DNA from: Isoptericola croceus
GTDB lineage: Bacteria; Actinomycetota; Actinomycetes; Actinomycetales; Cellulomonadaceae
NCBI RefSeq assembly: GCF_029382255.1
Contig: NZ_JARLLG010000001.1
Location: forward strand, 310,001 to 374,000
Direction of reading: 5' to 3'
Length of the DNA stretch: 64,000 nucleotides
In this document: piece by piece, positions 17,275 to 25,145 of the stretch
How positions within the stretch are numbered: the first letter of the stretch is position 1
Layout of the letters: every line of letters starts with the position of its first letter
Position numbers and translations under genes: made by a program
The notes under the pieces: generated by a model
What the model was told of the DNA's origin: nothing
The model's database searches: none
The model's input: the letters and a program-made list of their open reading frames with translations, nothing else

Positions 17275-19854
17275 TCAGCCGATCGACGCCTGGGGACCGG
17301 CCCCGGCCCGGACGACGGCGGGCACGTCGGCCGCGTCGTCGAGGGTGTACTCATAGTCGTCCCGCGGGTCGAACGTCGTCCCGCCGGTGCGCTGCCCACC
17401 CGGCGAGTTCACGACGATGCTGCCGCGCTCGGTGAGCGCCGCGTCGTCCTGCCGGTCGAACGGCCGCTTGACGCCGTCGAAGTACGAGTTCTCGATGACG
17501 ACTCGTGAGCCGCCGCGCGCGAGGTTGCCGTACCCGCTGACGTTCTCCATCAGGTTGTTGTAGAGGTGCGCCTTGGCGACGTTGTCGATGGACGGGTTGC
17601 GCTGGTTGGTGTCGTGGATCCAGTTGTGGTGGATCGTCATCTCGGTGATGAGGTTCGGGGTCCACCCGATGCCGAACGCCTTGTTGCCCTCGGCCAGCAC
17701 GTTCCACGAGACGGTGACGTTCGTGGTGTCCTTGCGGTTGTCGATGAGGCCGTCGTTCATGCGCAGCAGACGGTTGTGGTCGATCCACACGTTCTGCGCC
17801 CCGTCCATCTGGATGGCGTCGTAGTCGTAGAGCTTGTCGTCCGGGTCGTCGTCGGTCATCTGCGTGTCACGGATCGTGAGGTTGCGGATGATGACGTTGG
17901 ACGTGCCCTGCCCGAGGAAGAACCCGCCGCCCGCCAGCTCGCCCGAGTCACCGACGCCGATGATGGTCTTGTTCGACGTCACCCTGATCTCGCGCCCGTA
18001 CTCGGCGGACTCGATGGTGCCGGCCACGCGGATGGTGTACGGCTCGGCGGCGGTGGCGTACCGCACCAGGTCGGCGTAGGTGCGCACCGTCACGGTCTCG
18101 CCGTCGGCACCGCCCGTGGTCCCGGCCGCGTAACCGTCGGCGACGTCGGACCATTCGCCGGACCCGCCGTCGCCTCCGCCGGGGCGGTCGCCGCCGTCGG
18201 TCACCGGGTTCCAGCCGTCCGCGCCGGCCAGGTACTTCTGCGGCGTGTGCTCGGCGGCCTCGGCGTCAGTCAGCTGCGGACGGTTGGGGCCCGTGCCGGA
18301 GCCCGGACCGGTGTTGCGGTACTCGGCGTAGCGAGCCGCGGTCCACGAGTTGTCGGACATGTCGGTCCACGGCTGGTCGCCGTTCACGGTCGCGCTCAGC
18401 TCGGACTCGCGGTACACCACCTGGGCGCCCTGCCGCCAGGGGCGGCCGAGCTGGGTGACGCCGTCGCCGGTCCCGGTGATCGTGGACCGGTAGAAGAGGA
18501 ATCCGTACGGGTTCTCGGCCGGGGTGCTGGCCGCCGTGATCGGGCCCCCGGACTCGCGCTTCTCGTGGATGACGCTGCGATGGAACACCGCGATGCCGCC
18601 GCCATAGATGAAGTCGACGGTGCCCTCGACGTACGAGTCGGTGATGTACGCGCGGGCCTTGTTGTTGACCAGGAAGGTGTCCTGGTCAGCGAGGAGCCGC
18701 GTGTCGTTGATCAGCGCACGGTCCGCGTTCAGGTACAGCGCGAGGGCCTGGTTGCCCTCGGTGGTCTCGGACTCGTCGTGGTCGTTGGTGATCGTGAGGT
18801 TGTCGAACCGGACGTCGTGCCCCTCGGCGACGACGGTGGCACTGTTGCGGTGGCTGCCGCCCTCGCCCGCGCTCACGCCCTCGACGATGACGACGTCGGA
18901 CGGATCCGCCCCGCCGCCGACGAGTGACACGTGCGGCACATCGATCAAGACGCGTTCGCGGTAGGTGCCGGGCTTGATCGAGATGACACGTTCGGTGGCG
19001 TTGTCCGCGGGGACCGCGTCGATGGCGGCCTGCACGGTGCGGTGCTCGCCGGAGCCGTCCGCGGCGACGGTGCACGGGTCGCAGCGTTCGTCACCGTCGT
19101 TGCCGGTGCCGCCGTCGCTGCTGCCGCCGCCAGTGCCGCCGCCGTCAGCGCTGTCGTCGCCGTCGGACACCGCCGGGGCCAGGGTCCAGTGGTGCGAGGC
19201 GGCGCCGCTGCAGGGCTTCTGCACGAGCGTGGCCCCGCTGCCGCCGGCGTCCACGGTGACGCACTGCCCCGAGGACGCCGAGACGATCTGGATCGCGTCG
19301 CCCGAAGGCCGCACGTCCCAGCGTTGGTGGGGCTGGCCGGGGGTGCAGCCCCACTGCTGGACGGCGGTGCCGGGGTCGGCCGAGGCGCGGGTGAGGTCGA
19401 GGCACAGGCCGCTGTCGACGCCGACGATCTGGTAGCCGTCTCCGTCGGCGTGCAGCGTGAACTGCTGCCAGGTGGAGTCGTCGGTGCAGCCCCACTGCTG
19501 CAGGGCGGTGCCGTGGTCGCCCGAGGCGCCTGGCACGTCGACGCACAGGTGGCTGCCGGTGTTGCGCACCGTGTAGGTGCCGCCCTCGAGGCCGTCGTCG
19601 GCGGGGGTGGACGACGGCGCAGCGGCGGCGAGGGCGGGGGGCGTGGCACCCGTCGCGGACTCGTCCGCTCCACCGGACGTCTCGGCGGTGGTCGTGACGG
19701 TGTCGGTGTCGGTGCCGGTGCCGGCCGGTAGGTTCGCGGCGACGGCGACCGTGCCGGTGACGACGCACAGCGCGACGGTCGCAGCGACGACGGCGCGACG
19801 CCACGGGGGCCGGCGTCTGTCGCTCGGTGGCGTCGCATGCCGGGTGGGGTTCAT
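17275..19854 (-). CDS. Three-domain secreted pectinase: CBM13 - pectin methylesterase (CE8) - pectate lyase (PL1)
   Basis: 859 residues. A membrane/signal helix (about 18-42) and Thr-rich spacer lead to a ricin-type CBM13 lectin (93-224, three beta-trefoil repeats each with a QxW such as QQWGC). Residues 258-545 are a CE8 methylesterase with Gln369 (GNQALALY), catalytic Asp392 (QDTF) and Asp414 (GTVDFIYG), and Arg471/Trp473 (LGRPW). After a Gly-rich linker, residues 567-859 are a PL1 lyase with DAIQMDG, VWIDHN and the RNPSIDN/AHLYNN region. One molecule can thus bind plant wall, remove methyl esters and cut the resulting pectate by beta-elimination. The signal helix lacks an obvious cleavage site, so surface tethering is possible. 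Divergent from the sigma factor gene, its likely regulator. Confidence 0.92.
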   Translation of the reverse strand: MNPTRHATPPSDRRRPPWRRAVVAATVALCVVTGTVAVAANLPAGTGTDTDTVTTTAETSGGADESATGATPPALAAAAPSSTPADDGLEGGTYTVRNTGSHLCVDVPGASGDHGTALQQWGCTDDSTWQQFTLHADGDGYQIVGVDSGLCLDLTRASADPGTAVQQWGCTPGQPHQRWDVRPSGDAIQIVSASSGQCVTVDAGGSGATLVQKPCSGAASHHWTLAPAVSDGDDSADGGGTGGGSSDGGTGNDGDERCDPCTVAADGSGEHRTVQAAIDAVPADNATERVISIKPGTYRERVLIDVPHVSLVGGGADPSDVVIVEGVSAGEGGSHRNSATVVAEGHDVRFDNLTITNDHDESETTEGNQALALYLNADRALINDTRLLADQDTFLVNNKARAYITDSYVEGTVDFIYGGGIAVFHRSVIHEKRESGGPITAASTPAENPYGFLFYRSTITGTGDGVTQLGRPWRQGAQVVYRESELSATVNGDQPWTDMSDNSWTAARYAEYRNTGPGSGTGPNRPQLTDAEAAEHTPQKYLAGADGWNPVTDGGDRPGGGDGGSGEWSDVADGYAAGTTGGADGETVTVRTYADLVRYATAAEPYTIRVAGTIESAEYGREIRVTSNKTIIGVGDSGELAGGGFFLGQGTSNVIIRNLTIRDTQMTDDDPDDKLYDYDAIQMDGAQNVWIDHNRLLRMNDGLIDNRKDTTNVTVSWNVLAEGNKAFGIGWTPNLITEMTIHHNWIHDTNQRNPSIDNVAKAHLYNNLMENVSGYGNLARGGSRVVIENSYFDGVKRPFDRQDDAALTERGSIVVNSPGGQRTGGTTFDPRDDYEYTLDDAADVPAVVRAGAGPQASIG

Positions 19855-19880
19855 GGCGATCGGTCCTTCTTCCTCGGGGG

Positions 19881-19898
19881 CGGCCCGGTGCCGGGCCG
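19881..19898 (-). promoter_or_regulatory. Leader hairpin upstream of pectinase start
   Basis: CGGCCCGG/CCGGGCCG with a 2-base centre forms a stable 8-bp palindrome in the presumed leader, about 26 bases before the pectinase start codon on the minus strand. It may affect translation or be a protein site; purely positional inference. Confidence 0.35.
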
Positions 19899-19985
19899 CG
19901 GGCCGCGCGGTGGCGGGCCTACTGTCGTGGACGGACCGCGACGGGGGTGGACAACAGTTTCTGCGGCACTATCCTGCTCAGGACC

Positions 19986-19997
19986 TGCAACGTTGTA
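19986..19997. promoter_or_regulatory. Palindromic operator candidate between pectinase and sigma factor genes
   Basis: TGCAACGTTGTA, with perfect core CAACGTTG and central CG as in LacI-family operators, lies in the 167-bp divergent intergenic region, 24 bp before the sigma factor gene start. No LacI regulator is in the window. Could also be chance. Confidence 0.3.
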
Positions 19998-20021
19998 GAT
20001 CGGTGACCTTCGGAGCGACAG

Positions 20022-22094
20022 ATGATCGGCGCGGCATCGGTGGCGTCCGTGGACGCCGGCACGGTGGTGCGTGCCCAGCACGGGGACTCGGGCGCGCTGC
20101 AGGACGTGGTCGCCGCCTCCCTGCCCCTGGTGTACGGCGTCGTCGGACGGGGCCTCGGCATCAGCGCGACCGGCAGCAGCGGGGACGTCGACGACGTGGT
20201 CCAGGAGACGATGCTCCGCGCCGTGTCCTCGCTGTCCGACCTGCAGCAGCCGGAACGGTTCCGCTCCTGGCTCGTGGCCATCGCGTACCGGCAGATGCAG
20301 GAACATCACCGGGCGCGCCGCCGTCGCCCCGTCCCGCACGACCTCGTCGACGACGGGTACGGCGCCATGCCCGACCCGGTGGACGTCGCGGACCGTGCCG
20401 TGGCCTCTGTCGTGCTCGACGACCAGCGCCGGTCGTTGGCGCTCGCGGCACGATGGCTCGACCCGGCCCACCAGGGCGTGCTCGGGCTGTGGTGGCAGGA
20501 GACGAGCGGTGGGCTCGGCCGCGGAGACCTGGCTCGTGCCCTGGGGGTCGACCGCCGCCACGCCGCCGTGCGCGTGCAACGGATGCGTGCGCAGCTCGAC
20601 GTGGCACGCGGCGTCGTCGTCGCCCTTGGCGCCACGCCGCGCTGCGCCGCCCTGGACGACGCGGCGACCGGCTGGGACGGCACCCCGAACCCCCTGTGGC
20701 GCAAGCGCCTGCACCGGCACGTGCGCCGGTGCACCGAGTGTCTCGGGCGGCAGCACGGCCTGGTGGCGCCCGAGCATCTGGTGCCCGCCGCCGGTCTGCT
20801 CCCTGTGCCCGCCGCCCTCGCGGCCTCCGTGCACGGGCTGGCGTCCGGTGCGGCGAGTGGCGACGTCGCTGCCGCCGCGTCGTCGGCACACGGATGGTGG
20901 CAGCACCTGGTGGAGCAGGTGCGGCACGGGGGCGAGGCGGTGACCGCCGCTCCGGCCGCCGCTGTCACCGCGGCCGTCACCGCGGCCTCGGTCGCCGTCG
21001 TCGGCGGTGGCGTGGCCGTGACGGCATGGGTCGCGCCGGACCGGCCCGACGTCGTCGTCACGTCCGTGGCCGAGGTGCCCCCTGCCGAGGTGCCCCCGGC
21101 CGATCCCGTCGAACCGCCCCCGCCGACGTCTCCGACGCGGGGTGTCGCCACCGCGGACCTGTATGTCGCACCCGACGGCTCCGACGCGGCGGGGGGCAGC
21201 TACGCGCATCCGTTCGCCAGCCTGGCCCATGCCGTCGGGGTGGTCCGGCCGGGCCAGACCATCGCGTTGCGGGGCGGCACCTACGAGCTCACCGCACCGG
21301 TGGAGATCACCACCGATGGTGCGCCGGGCGCCCGGATCGTCCTCAGCGGCTACCGCGACGAGACGCCGGTGCTGGTCCTCGACGGCGTGCCCGCGGACCA
21401 GTGGCCGCTGGTCCACCGGGCGGCCCGCTGGACGGTGCAGGCGCTGGAGATCACCGGGTCCCGCAGCCACGCCTACGTGTGCCTCTCCTGCGTGGACACC
21501 GTGTTCCAGGACCTGAACAGCCACGGGAACGCACGGTCCGGGCTGCTGCTCCGCGGCGACGGGACGGTCGGGAACCAGGTGCTCGACAGCGTCTTCGCCG
21601 ACAACCACGACGACGCCTCCCGCGGGGATGCCGGCATCGGGCTCGGAGTCACCTTCGGTTCCGGCGAGGGCAACGTCGTGGCCGGCAACCGCTTCGTGAA
21701 CAACGCTGACGACGGCGTGGACCTCGCCGGGTTCGCCAGTCCGGTGACGTTGCGGGACAACGTGGCGGTCGGCAACGGGTTCAACCGCTGGGGGATCGCC
21801 GACTGGCGTGGCAACGGCGGAGGCTTCACCCTCGGCGGGGGCGAGGACCTGCCGGTCGCCGCCCACGTGCTGGTCGGCAACGTGGCGCGAGGCAACGGCC
21901 ATCACGGCTTCGCCGACGGCGGCAACACCGGTGTGATCCGGCTGACCGGTAACGAGGCCAGCGACAACGGTGTGGTCGGTTACGACCTGCGGGCCTCGGC
22001 GGCCGTGCTGGACGGCAGCACGGCGGCGGGCAACGGCGTCGCCGGGAGGCTGGGTGACCAGGTCGTGCTGGACGCCGTGGCGGCATCCTGGTGA
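20022..22094 (+). CDS. Membrane-tethered ECF-like sigma factor fused to a PL9-like beta-helix
   Basis: 690 residues. Residues 15-105 are sigma region 2 (DVDDVVQETMLRAV at 55-68), and 140-195 region 4 (LARALGVDRRHAAVRVQRMR). C208 and H233-x3-C237-x2-C240 form a zinc-finger motif as in ZAS anti-sigma domains. An Ala-rich stretch ends in one membrane helix (about 311-336), then a Pro-rich spacer (350-372) and a 315-residue right-handed beta-helix beginning YVAPDGSD with ALRGGTY, GNRFVNNADDGVDLAG and GNGGGFTLGG, as in PL9 pectate lyases. That domain contains no lysine at all, so the PL9 catalytic base seems missing: a ligand sensor is more likely than an enzyme. Inside-out topology fits a self-contained sensor that frees sigma when pectin fragments bind. 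Divergent from the pectinase. RBS GGAG upstream. Confidence 0.85.
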   Translation: MIGAASVASVDAGTVVRAQHGDSGALQDVVAASLPLVYGVVGRGLGISATGSSGDVDDVVQETMLRAVSSLSDLQQPERFRSWLVAIAYRQMQEHHRARRRRPVPHDLVDDGYGAMPDPVDVADRAVASVVLDDQRRSLALAARWLDPAHQGVLGLWWQETSGGLGRGDLARALGVDRRHAAVRVQRMRAQLDVARGVVVALGATPRCAALDDAATGWDGTPNPLWRKRLHRHVRRCTECLGRQHGLVAPEHLVPAAGLLPVPAALAASVHGLASGAASGDVAAAASSAHGWWQHLVEQVRHGGEAVTAAPAAAVTAAVTAASVAVVGGGVAVTAWVAPDRPDVVVTSVAEVPPAEVPPADPVEPPPPTSPTRGVATADLYVAPDGSDAAGGSYAHPFASLAHAVGVVRPGQTIALRGGTYELTAPVEITTDGAPGARIVLSGYRDETPVLVLDGVPADQWPLVHRAARWTVQALEITGSRSHAYVCLSCVDTVFQDLNSHGNARSGLLLRGDGTVGNQVLDSVFADNHDDASRGDAGIGLGVTFGSGEGNVVAGNRFVNNADDGVDLAGFASPVTLRDNVAVGNGFNRWGIADWRGNGGGFTLGGGEDLPVAAHVLVGNVARGNGHHGFADGGNTGVIRLTGNEASDNGVVGYDLRASAAVLDGSTAAGNGVAGRLGDQVVLDAVAASW

Positions 22095-22108
22095 CCTCCG
22101 GATGCGGG

Positions 22109-22178
22109 GAACGCCGAACGTCCGTGCCCGGCACGGTTCGACGGGTCGAACCGTGCCGGGCACGGACGTTCGGCGTTC
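22109..22178. repeat. 70-bp perfect palindrome, bidirectional terminator
   Basis: Two 33-base arms, 22109-22141 and 22146-22178, are exact reverse complements around CGGG. It lies between two genes that converge (sigma fusion, stop 22094; NlpC/P60, stop 22189), where it can terminate both. It is a second copy of the element at 17196-17265. Confidence 0.88.
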
Positions 22179-22188
22179 GGGGGTGGGG

Positions 22189-23058
22189 TCAGACGCGGAC
22201 GAACGTGGGGTTGCTCTGCCACATCGAGCGCTTCACGACGCCGACGCCCGGGCGCGCGGACTCGATGACCCGGCCGTTGCCGGCGTAGATCCCGATGTGC
22301 CCCGGCGTGTAGACGAGGTCACCGGGCTTGGCGTTCTTGCGCGTGACCTTCTTGCCGGCCGAGACCTGGGCCGAGGACGTGCGGGGCAGGTTCTTGCCGA
22401 CCGCCTTCTTGTACACGTACGAGGTGAAGCCCGAGCAGTCGAAGCCCGTCGACGGGCTGGTGCCGCCGCGCGTGTAGCGGTGGCCGACGTAGCGGTTGGC
22501 GACCTGGACGACCTTGGCCCCGCTGGTCTGCTTCGCCTTCACCGTGATGGTGCGGTGACGCTTGACCTTGGCCAGTCCGGTGGACTTGGCGGGGACCACC
22601 GTCAGGCGGACCCTGTTCTTGCCGACGTCGTAGCGCTTCAGCAGCGGCTTCATCCGCACGATGCCGTTCTTGTTGAGCTTCTTGACGCTCACCTTCTTGC
22701 CGTCGACGAAGAGTCGGACACGGCCCTTGACGGGCTCGCCGTACTTGGTGGCCTTGACGGTGAAGAGCGGGCGGGTCTTGCCCTTGCCCTTGGTGGCGGA
22801 CTTCCGTGAGACGGAGACCTTCACGACGGGCTTCGTCTTCTGCGCCGTGACCAGGTTGGCCCCGGCCGTCGACAGGGAGCTCGCCGCGGTGGTCGCGGTG
22901 GTGGTGGGGGCCGCCGAGGCCGTGCCGGCACCGGCGACGAGCGTGCCGCCCGCGAGTGCGGCCGACAGGGCGATCGCGACGGCGGAGCGTCGGAGGCGCG
23001 GGGTGGGCGACGTGGTGGCGGCCTGAGGGCGCGCACCACTGTTCAGGGTGATGGACAT
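22189..23058 (-). CDS. Secreted NlpC/P60 peptidoglycan hydrolase
   Basis: 289 residues from ATG 23058 (GGAGAGG upstream). The signal peptide ends near GTASA-AP (49). A lysine-rich beta domain (about 78-178; repeated V(R/T)VxxK pattern, probably binding the anionic wall) precedes the NlpC/P60 domain with catalytic Cys208 in GFDCSGF and His254 in TPGHIGIY. It should cleave gamma-D-Glu-linked peptide bonds in the wall. The long leader is a ydaO-type c-di-AMP riboswitch, a known arrangement for actinobacterial wall hydrolases, so expression should fall when c-di-AMP is high. Confidence 0.93.
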   Translation of the reverse strand: MSITLNSGARPQAATTSPTPRLRRSAVAIALSAALAGGTLVAGAGTASAAPTTTATTAASSLSTAGANLVTAQKTKPVVKVSVSRKSATKGKGKTRPLFTVKATKYGEPVKGRVRLFVDGKKVSVKKLNKNGIVRMKPLLKRYDVGKNRVRLTVVPAKSTGLAKVKRHRTITVKAKQTSGAKVVQVANRYVGHRYTRGGTSPSTGFDCSGFTSYVYKKAVGKNLPRTSSAQVSAGKKVTRKNAKPGDLVYTPGHIGIYAGNGRVIESARPGVGVVKRSMWQSNPTFVRV

Positions 23059-23059
23059 G

Positions 23060-23280
23060 GGTACCTCTCCAGCCTGCGAGATGAGCTGTCGGATGAGGCC
23101 GAGAAGCGATGGCCCGCCGTCGTGAGACGGCTTAACCCCTAGGGCGGCACGAGTCCGCCCGAAGAACCTGGTTCTCCCGCTGCTGCCGTGGGTTCGGTGA
23201 TGCCGGACCACCGGCAGCACTTGGCTTGTGGTCCGACCGTTCACCCCAGACGTGGGGCGACCCGGGCACGCTAACCGGAG
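23060..23280 (-). promoter_or_regulatory. ydaO/yuaA riboswitch (c-di-AMP)
   Basis: On the minus strand the leader contains the conserved blocks CCGGGTCGCC, CGTCTGGGGTGAA, CCAAG, GACAGCTCATCTCGCAGGC and GGAGAGG, in the order of the ydaO class. The 3' end contains the ribosome-binding site of the NlpC/P60 gene, so ligand binding can act on translation or early termination. The remaining 23281-23532 is the promoter region and a divergent gap before the next gene's stop; I see nothing else in it. Confidence 0.9.
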
Positions 23281-23532
23281 CGCCGAAGCAGATCACAGTC
23301 AGATAACGGCGAGTTGCCGGGTCCTTTGCGGAGAAGGTGTGGAGAAACATGTCCGCGAGAACAGGACGATCTGATCCGGCAAATCAACTTAAATGCCGCC
23401 GAGCTCGCCCGAATCGGTGACCGATATGTGTGGTAAGCCGGATGGGAGCGCCACCATCTGCCCGTCAGGACCGTGCGTCCTGGCAGGTCATGCGGGAATC
23501 TTCACAACTCGCGTGGCCGGGGCCACATCTCC

Positions 23533-24279
23533 TCACTCGAGGAGCGTCCCCGTGCGCGGTGCTGTGGTGACGGCCACACACAGCCCGGCCCGGTCGCCAC
23601 CGGCCCACGACTCCTCGGTGGGCGTCCACACGAGCCACTCGAGCGCCGCCGCCGCACCGGAGGCCTCAGCCTGCGGACCGAGCAGGTCCGGGGTGCAGGC
23701 ACGCGCCGCGCGCGCCGCCACGACGTCCGCGCCCGGCCACACCTCGTCGGCCGCCGAGTCGTGGCGGCCGACCACCTGAGCGGTGTGCTCGGCCGCGCAC
23801 GGCACCACCTCGACGGTGCCCACCGACGAGGAGTCCGGGACCTCGGCCAGGCACGAACCGAGGACGAGCTGCACGGCGTGGACCGTCGTCGGCTCGGTGA
23901 CCTCGCTCGCCACCGGCTCCCAGGCCCTCTCGTGCGACCGGTTCACCAGCCACGCCCCACCCGCGGCCACGGCCACGACCAGGACGATGGTGCACAGCAC
24001 GGAGGTGACCCAGAGCCGCGCGCGGCGACGTGCCGCTGCGCGCTCGGCGGGCGTCGGGCCACCGGGCGAACCCCAGCGGGCACCGAACGCGGCCGGGTCC
24101 TGTACGGCGGGCCCGTGGCCCGTGGCCGCGGGCGGACCCGCGGGTGCTCCGCCGACGGTCCCGGGATGCCCCGGTCCCGGCGACACCGCCGGTCCCGGCG
24201 GTACCGCCGCCCCCGGTCCCGCTCCCGGACCGGGGGAGACGAACAGCGGGTCCTCGGGGCGGTCGGGCACGTCGGTCAT
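23533..24279 (-). CDS. Septum-formation-family membrane protein
   Basis: 248 residues: a Pro/Gly-rich cytoplasmic head (1-75), one membrane helix (about 89-112), and an extracellular domain (113-248) with the cysteine pattern LGSCLAEVP ... VPCAAEHTAQVV ... ACTPDLL ... GLCVAV. The pair GSC/VPCxxxH is typical of the actinobacterial septum formation (PF13845-like) domain. Precise role is not established; proteins of this family are extracytoplasmic and associated with the envelope. Single gene, same strand as xth upstream (37-bp gap). Confidence 0.72.
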   Translation of the reverse strand: MTDVPDRPEDPLFVSPGPGAGPGAAVPPGPAVSPGPGHPGTVGGAPAGPPAATGHGPAVQDPAAFGARWGSPGGPTPAERAAARRRARLWVTSVLCTIVLVVAVAAGGAWLVNRSHERAWEPVASEVTEPTTVHAVQLVLGSCLAEVPDSSSVGTVEVVPCAAEHTAQVVGRHDSAADEVWPGADVVAARAARACTPDLLGPQAEASGAAAALEWLVWTPTEESWAGGDRAGLCVAVTTAPRTGTLLE

Positions 24280-24316
24280 GGGAACAACCTATCCGCGGAC
24301 CGGCGTGCGACGATCC

Positions 24317-25114
24317 TCACTCCACGAGGTCGAGGACCACGGGCACGTGGTCGCTGGCACCCTTGCCGCGCCGCTCGTCGCGGTCGATCGTCACGCCCGT
24401 GACCCGGTCCCGCAGAGCCGCCGAGGTGTACGCGAAGTCGATGCGCAGCCCCTTGTTCCGCGGGAACGCGAGCTGCTGGTAGTCCCAGTAGGTGTAGGTG
24501 TGCTCGGCCGGCAGGTGCTCGCGGGTCACCTCGGTGTACCCGGCCTCCTCGAACGCCGCGAAAGCGGCCCGCTCCGGGGCCGAGACGTGCGTGTGCCCCT
24601 CGAACGCCGTCACGTCCCACACGTCGGTGTCGCGCGGGATCACGTTCCAGTCGCCGAGCAGGGCCACCTGGGCGGCGGGATCGGCGACCCACCCCGCGGC
24701 GTCGGTACGCAGCCCGTCGAGCCAGGCGAGCTTGTAGGCGTAGTGCGGGTCGTCCAGCGCCCGCCCGTGCGGCACGTACAGCGACCACACGCGGACCCCG
24801 CCGCAGGTCGCGCCCAGCGCGCGGGCCTCGACCCGCGGCTCCTGGCCGGGCTTGCCGAACGCCGGCTGGTCGGCGAACGACGTCGCGACGTCGTCGAGGC
24901 CGACCCGGGACACGATCGCGACGCCGTTCCACTGGTGGTAGCCGGTGTGCGCGACCTCGTAGCCGGCCGCCTCGAACGGGGCCACCGGGAGCTGGTCGTC
25001 GCGGCACTTCGTCTCCTGGATCGCGAGCACGTCGGTGCCCGAGCGTTCCAGGAAGGCCAGCACCCGGTCCAGCCGGGTCCGCAGGGAGTTGACGTTCCAC
25101 GTGGCGATACGCAC
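24317..25114 (-). CDS. xth: Exodeoxyribonuclease III
   Basis: 265 residues from the GTG at 25114, preferred because AGGG lies about eight bases upstream; a GTG three codons earlier (25123) is possible. The endonuclease/exonuclease/phosphatase fold is complete: ATWNVNSLRTR, IQETKCRDDQ (metal-binding Glu), YVPHGR, GDWNVIPRDTDVWD, RIDFAY and SDHVPV. It is an AP endonuclease and 3' repair enzyme. Divergent from the SDR gene, with only 31 bp between starts. Confidence 0.96.
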   Translation of the reverse strand: MRIATWNVNSLRTRLDRVLAFLERSGTDVLAIQETKCRDDQLPVAPFEAAGYEVAHTGYHQWNGVAIVSRVGLDDVATSFADQPAFGKPGQEPRVEARALGATCGGVRVWSLYVPHGRALDDPHYAYKLAWLDGLRTDAAGWVADPAAQVALLGDWNVIPRDTDVWDVTAFEGHTHVSAPERAAFAAFEEAGYTEVTREHLPAEHTYTYWDYQQLAFPRNKGLRIDFAYTSAALRDRVTGVTIDRDERRGKGASDHVPVVLDLVE

Positions 25115-25145
25115 GGAACGCACCCTAGGCCTCTAGAGTGCGGTC

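Noticed and set aside
22130-22160. LexA/SOS box in the palindrome (GTTCGA-N4-TCGAAC)
   Set aside because: The half-sites are in the opposite order to the actinobacterial LexA box (TCGAAC-N4-GTTCGA), and the site lies between convergent gene ends.
17196-22178. Composite transposon or insertion sequence ends
   Set aside because: No transposase, no target-site duplication that I can see, and both palindromes sit at gene 3' ends where terminators belong; kept only as a repeat observation.
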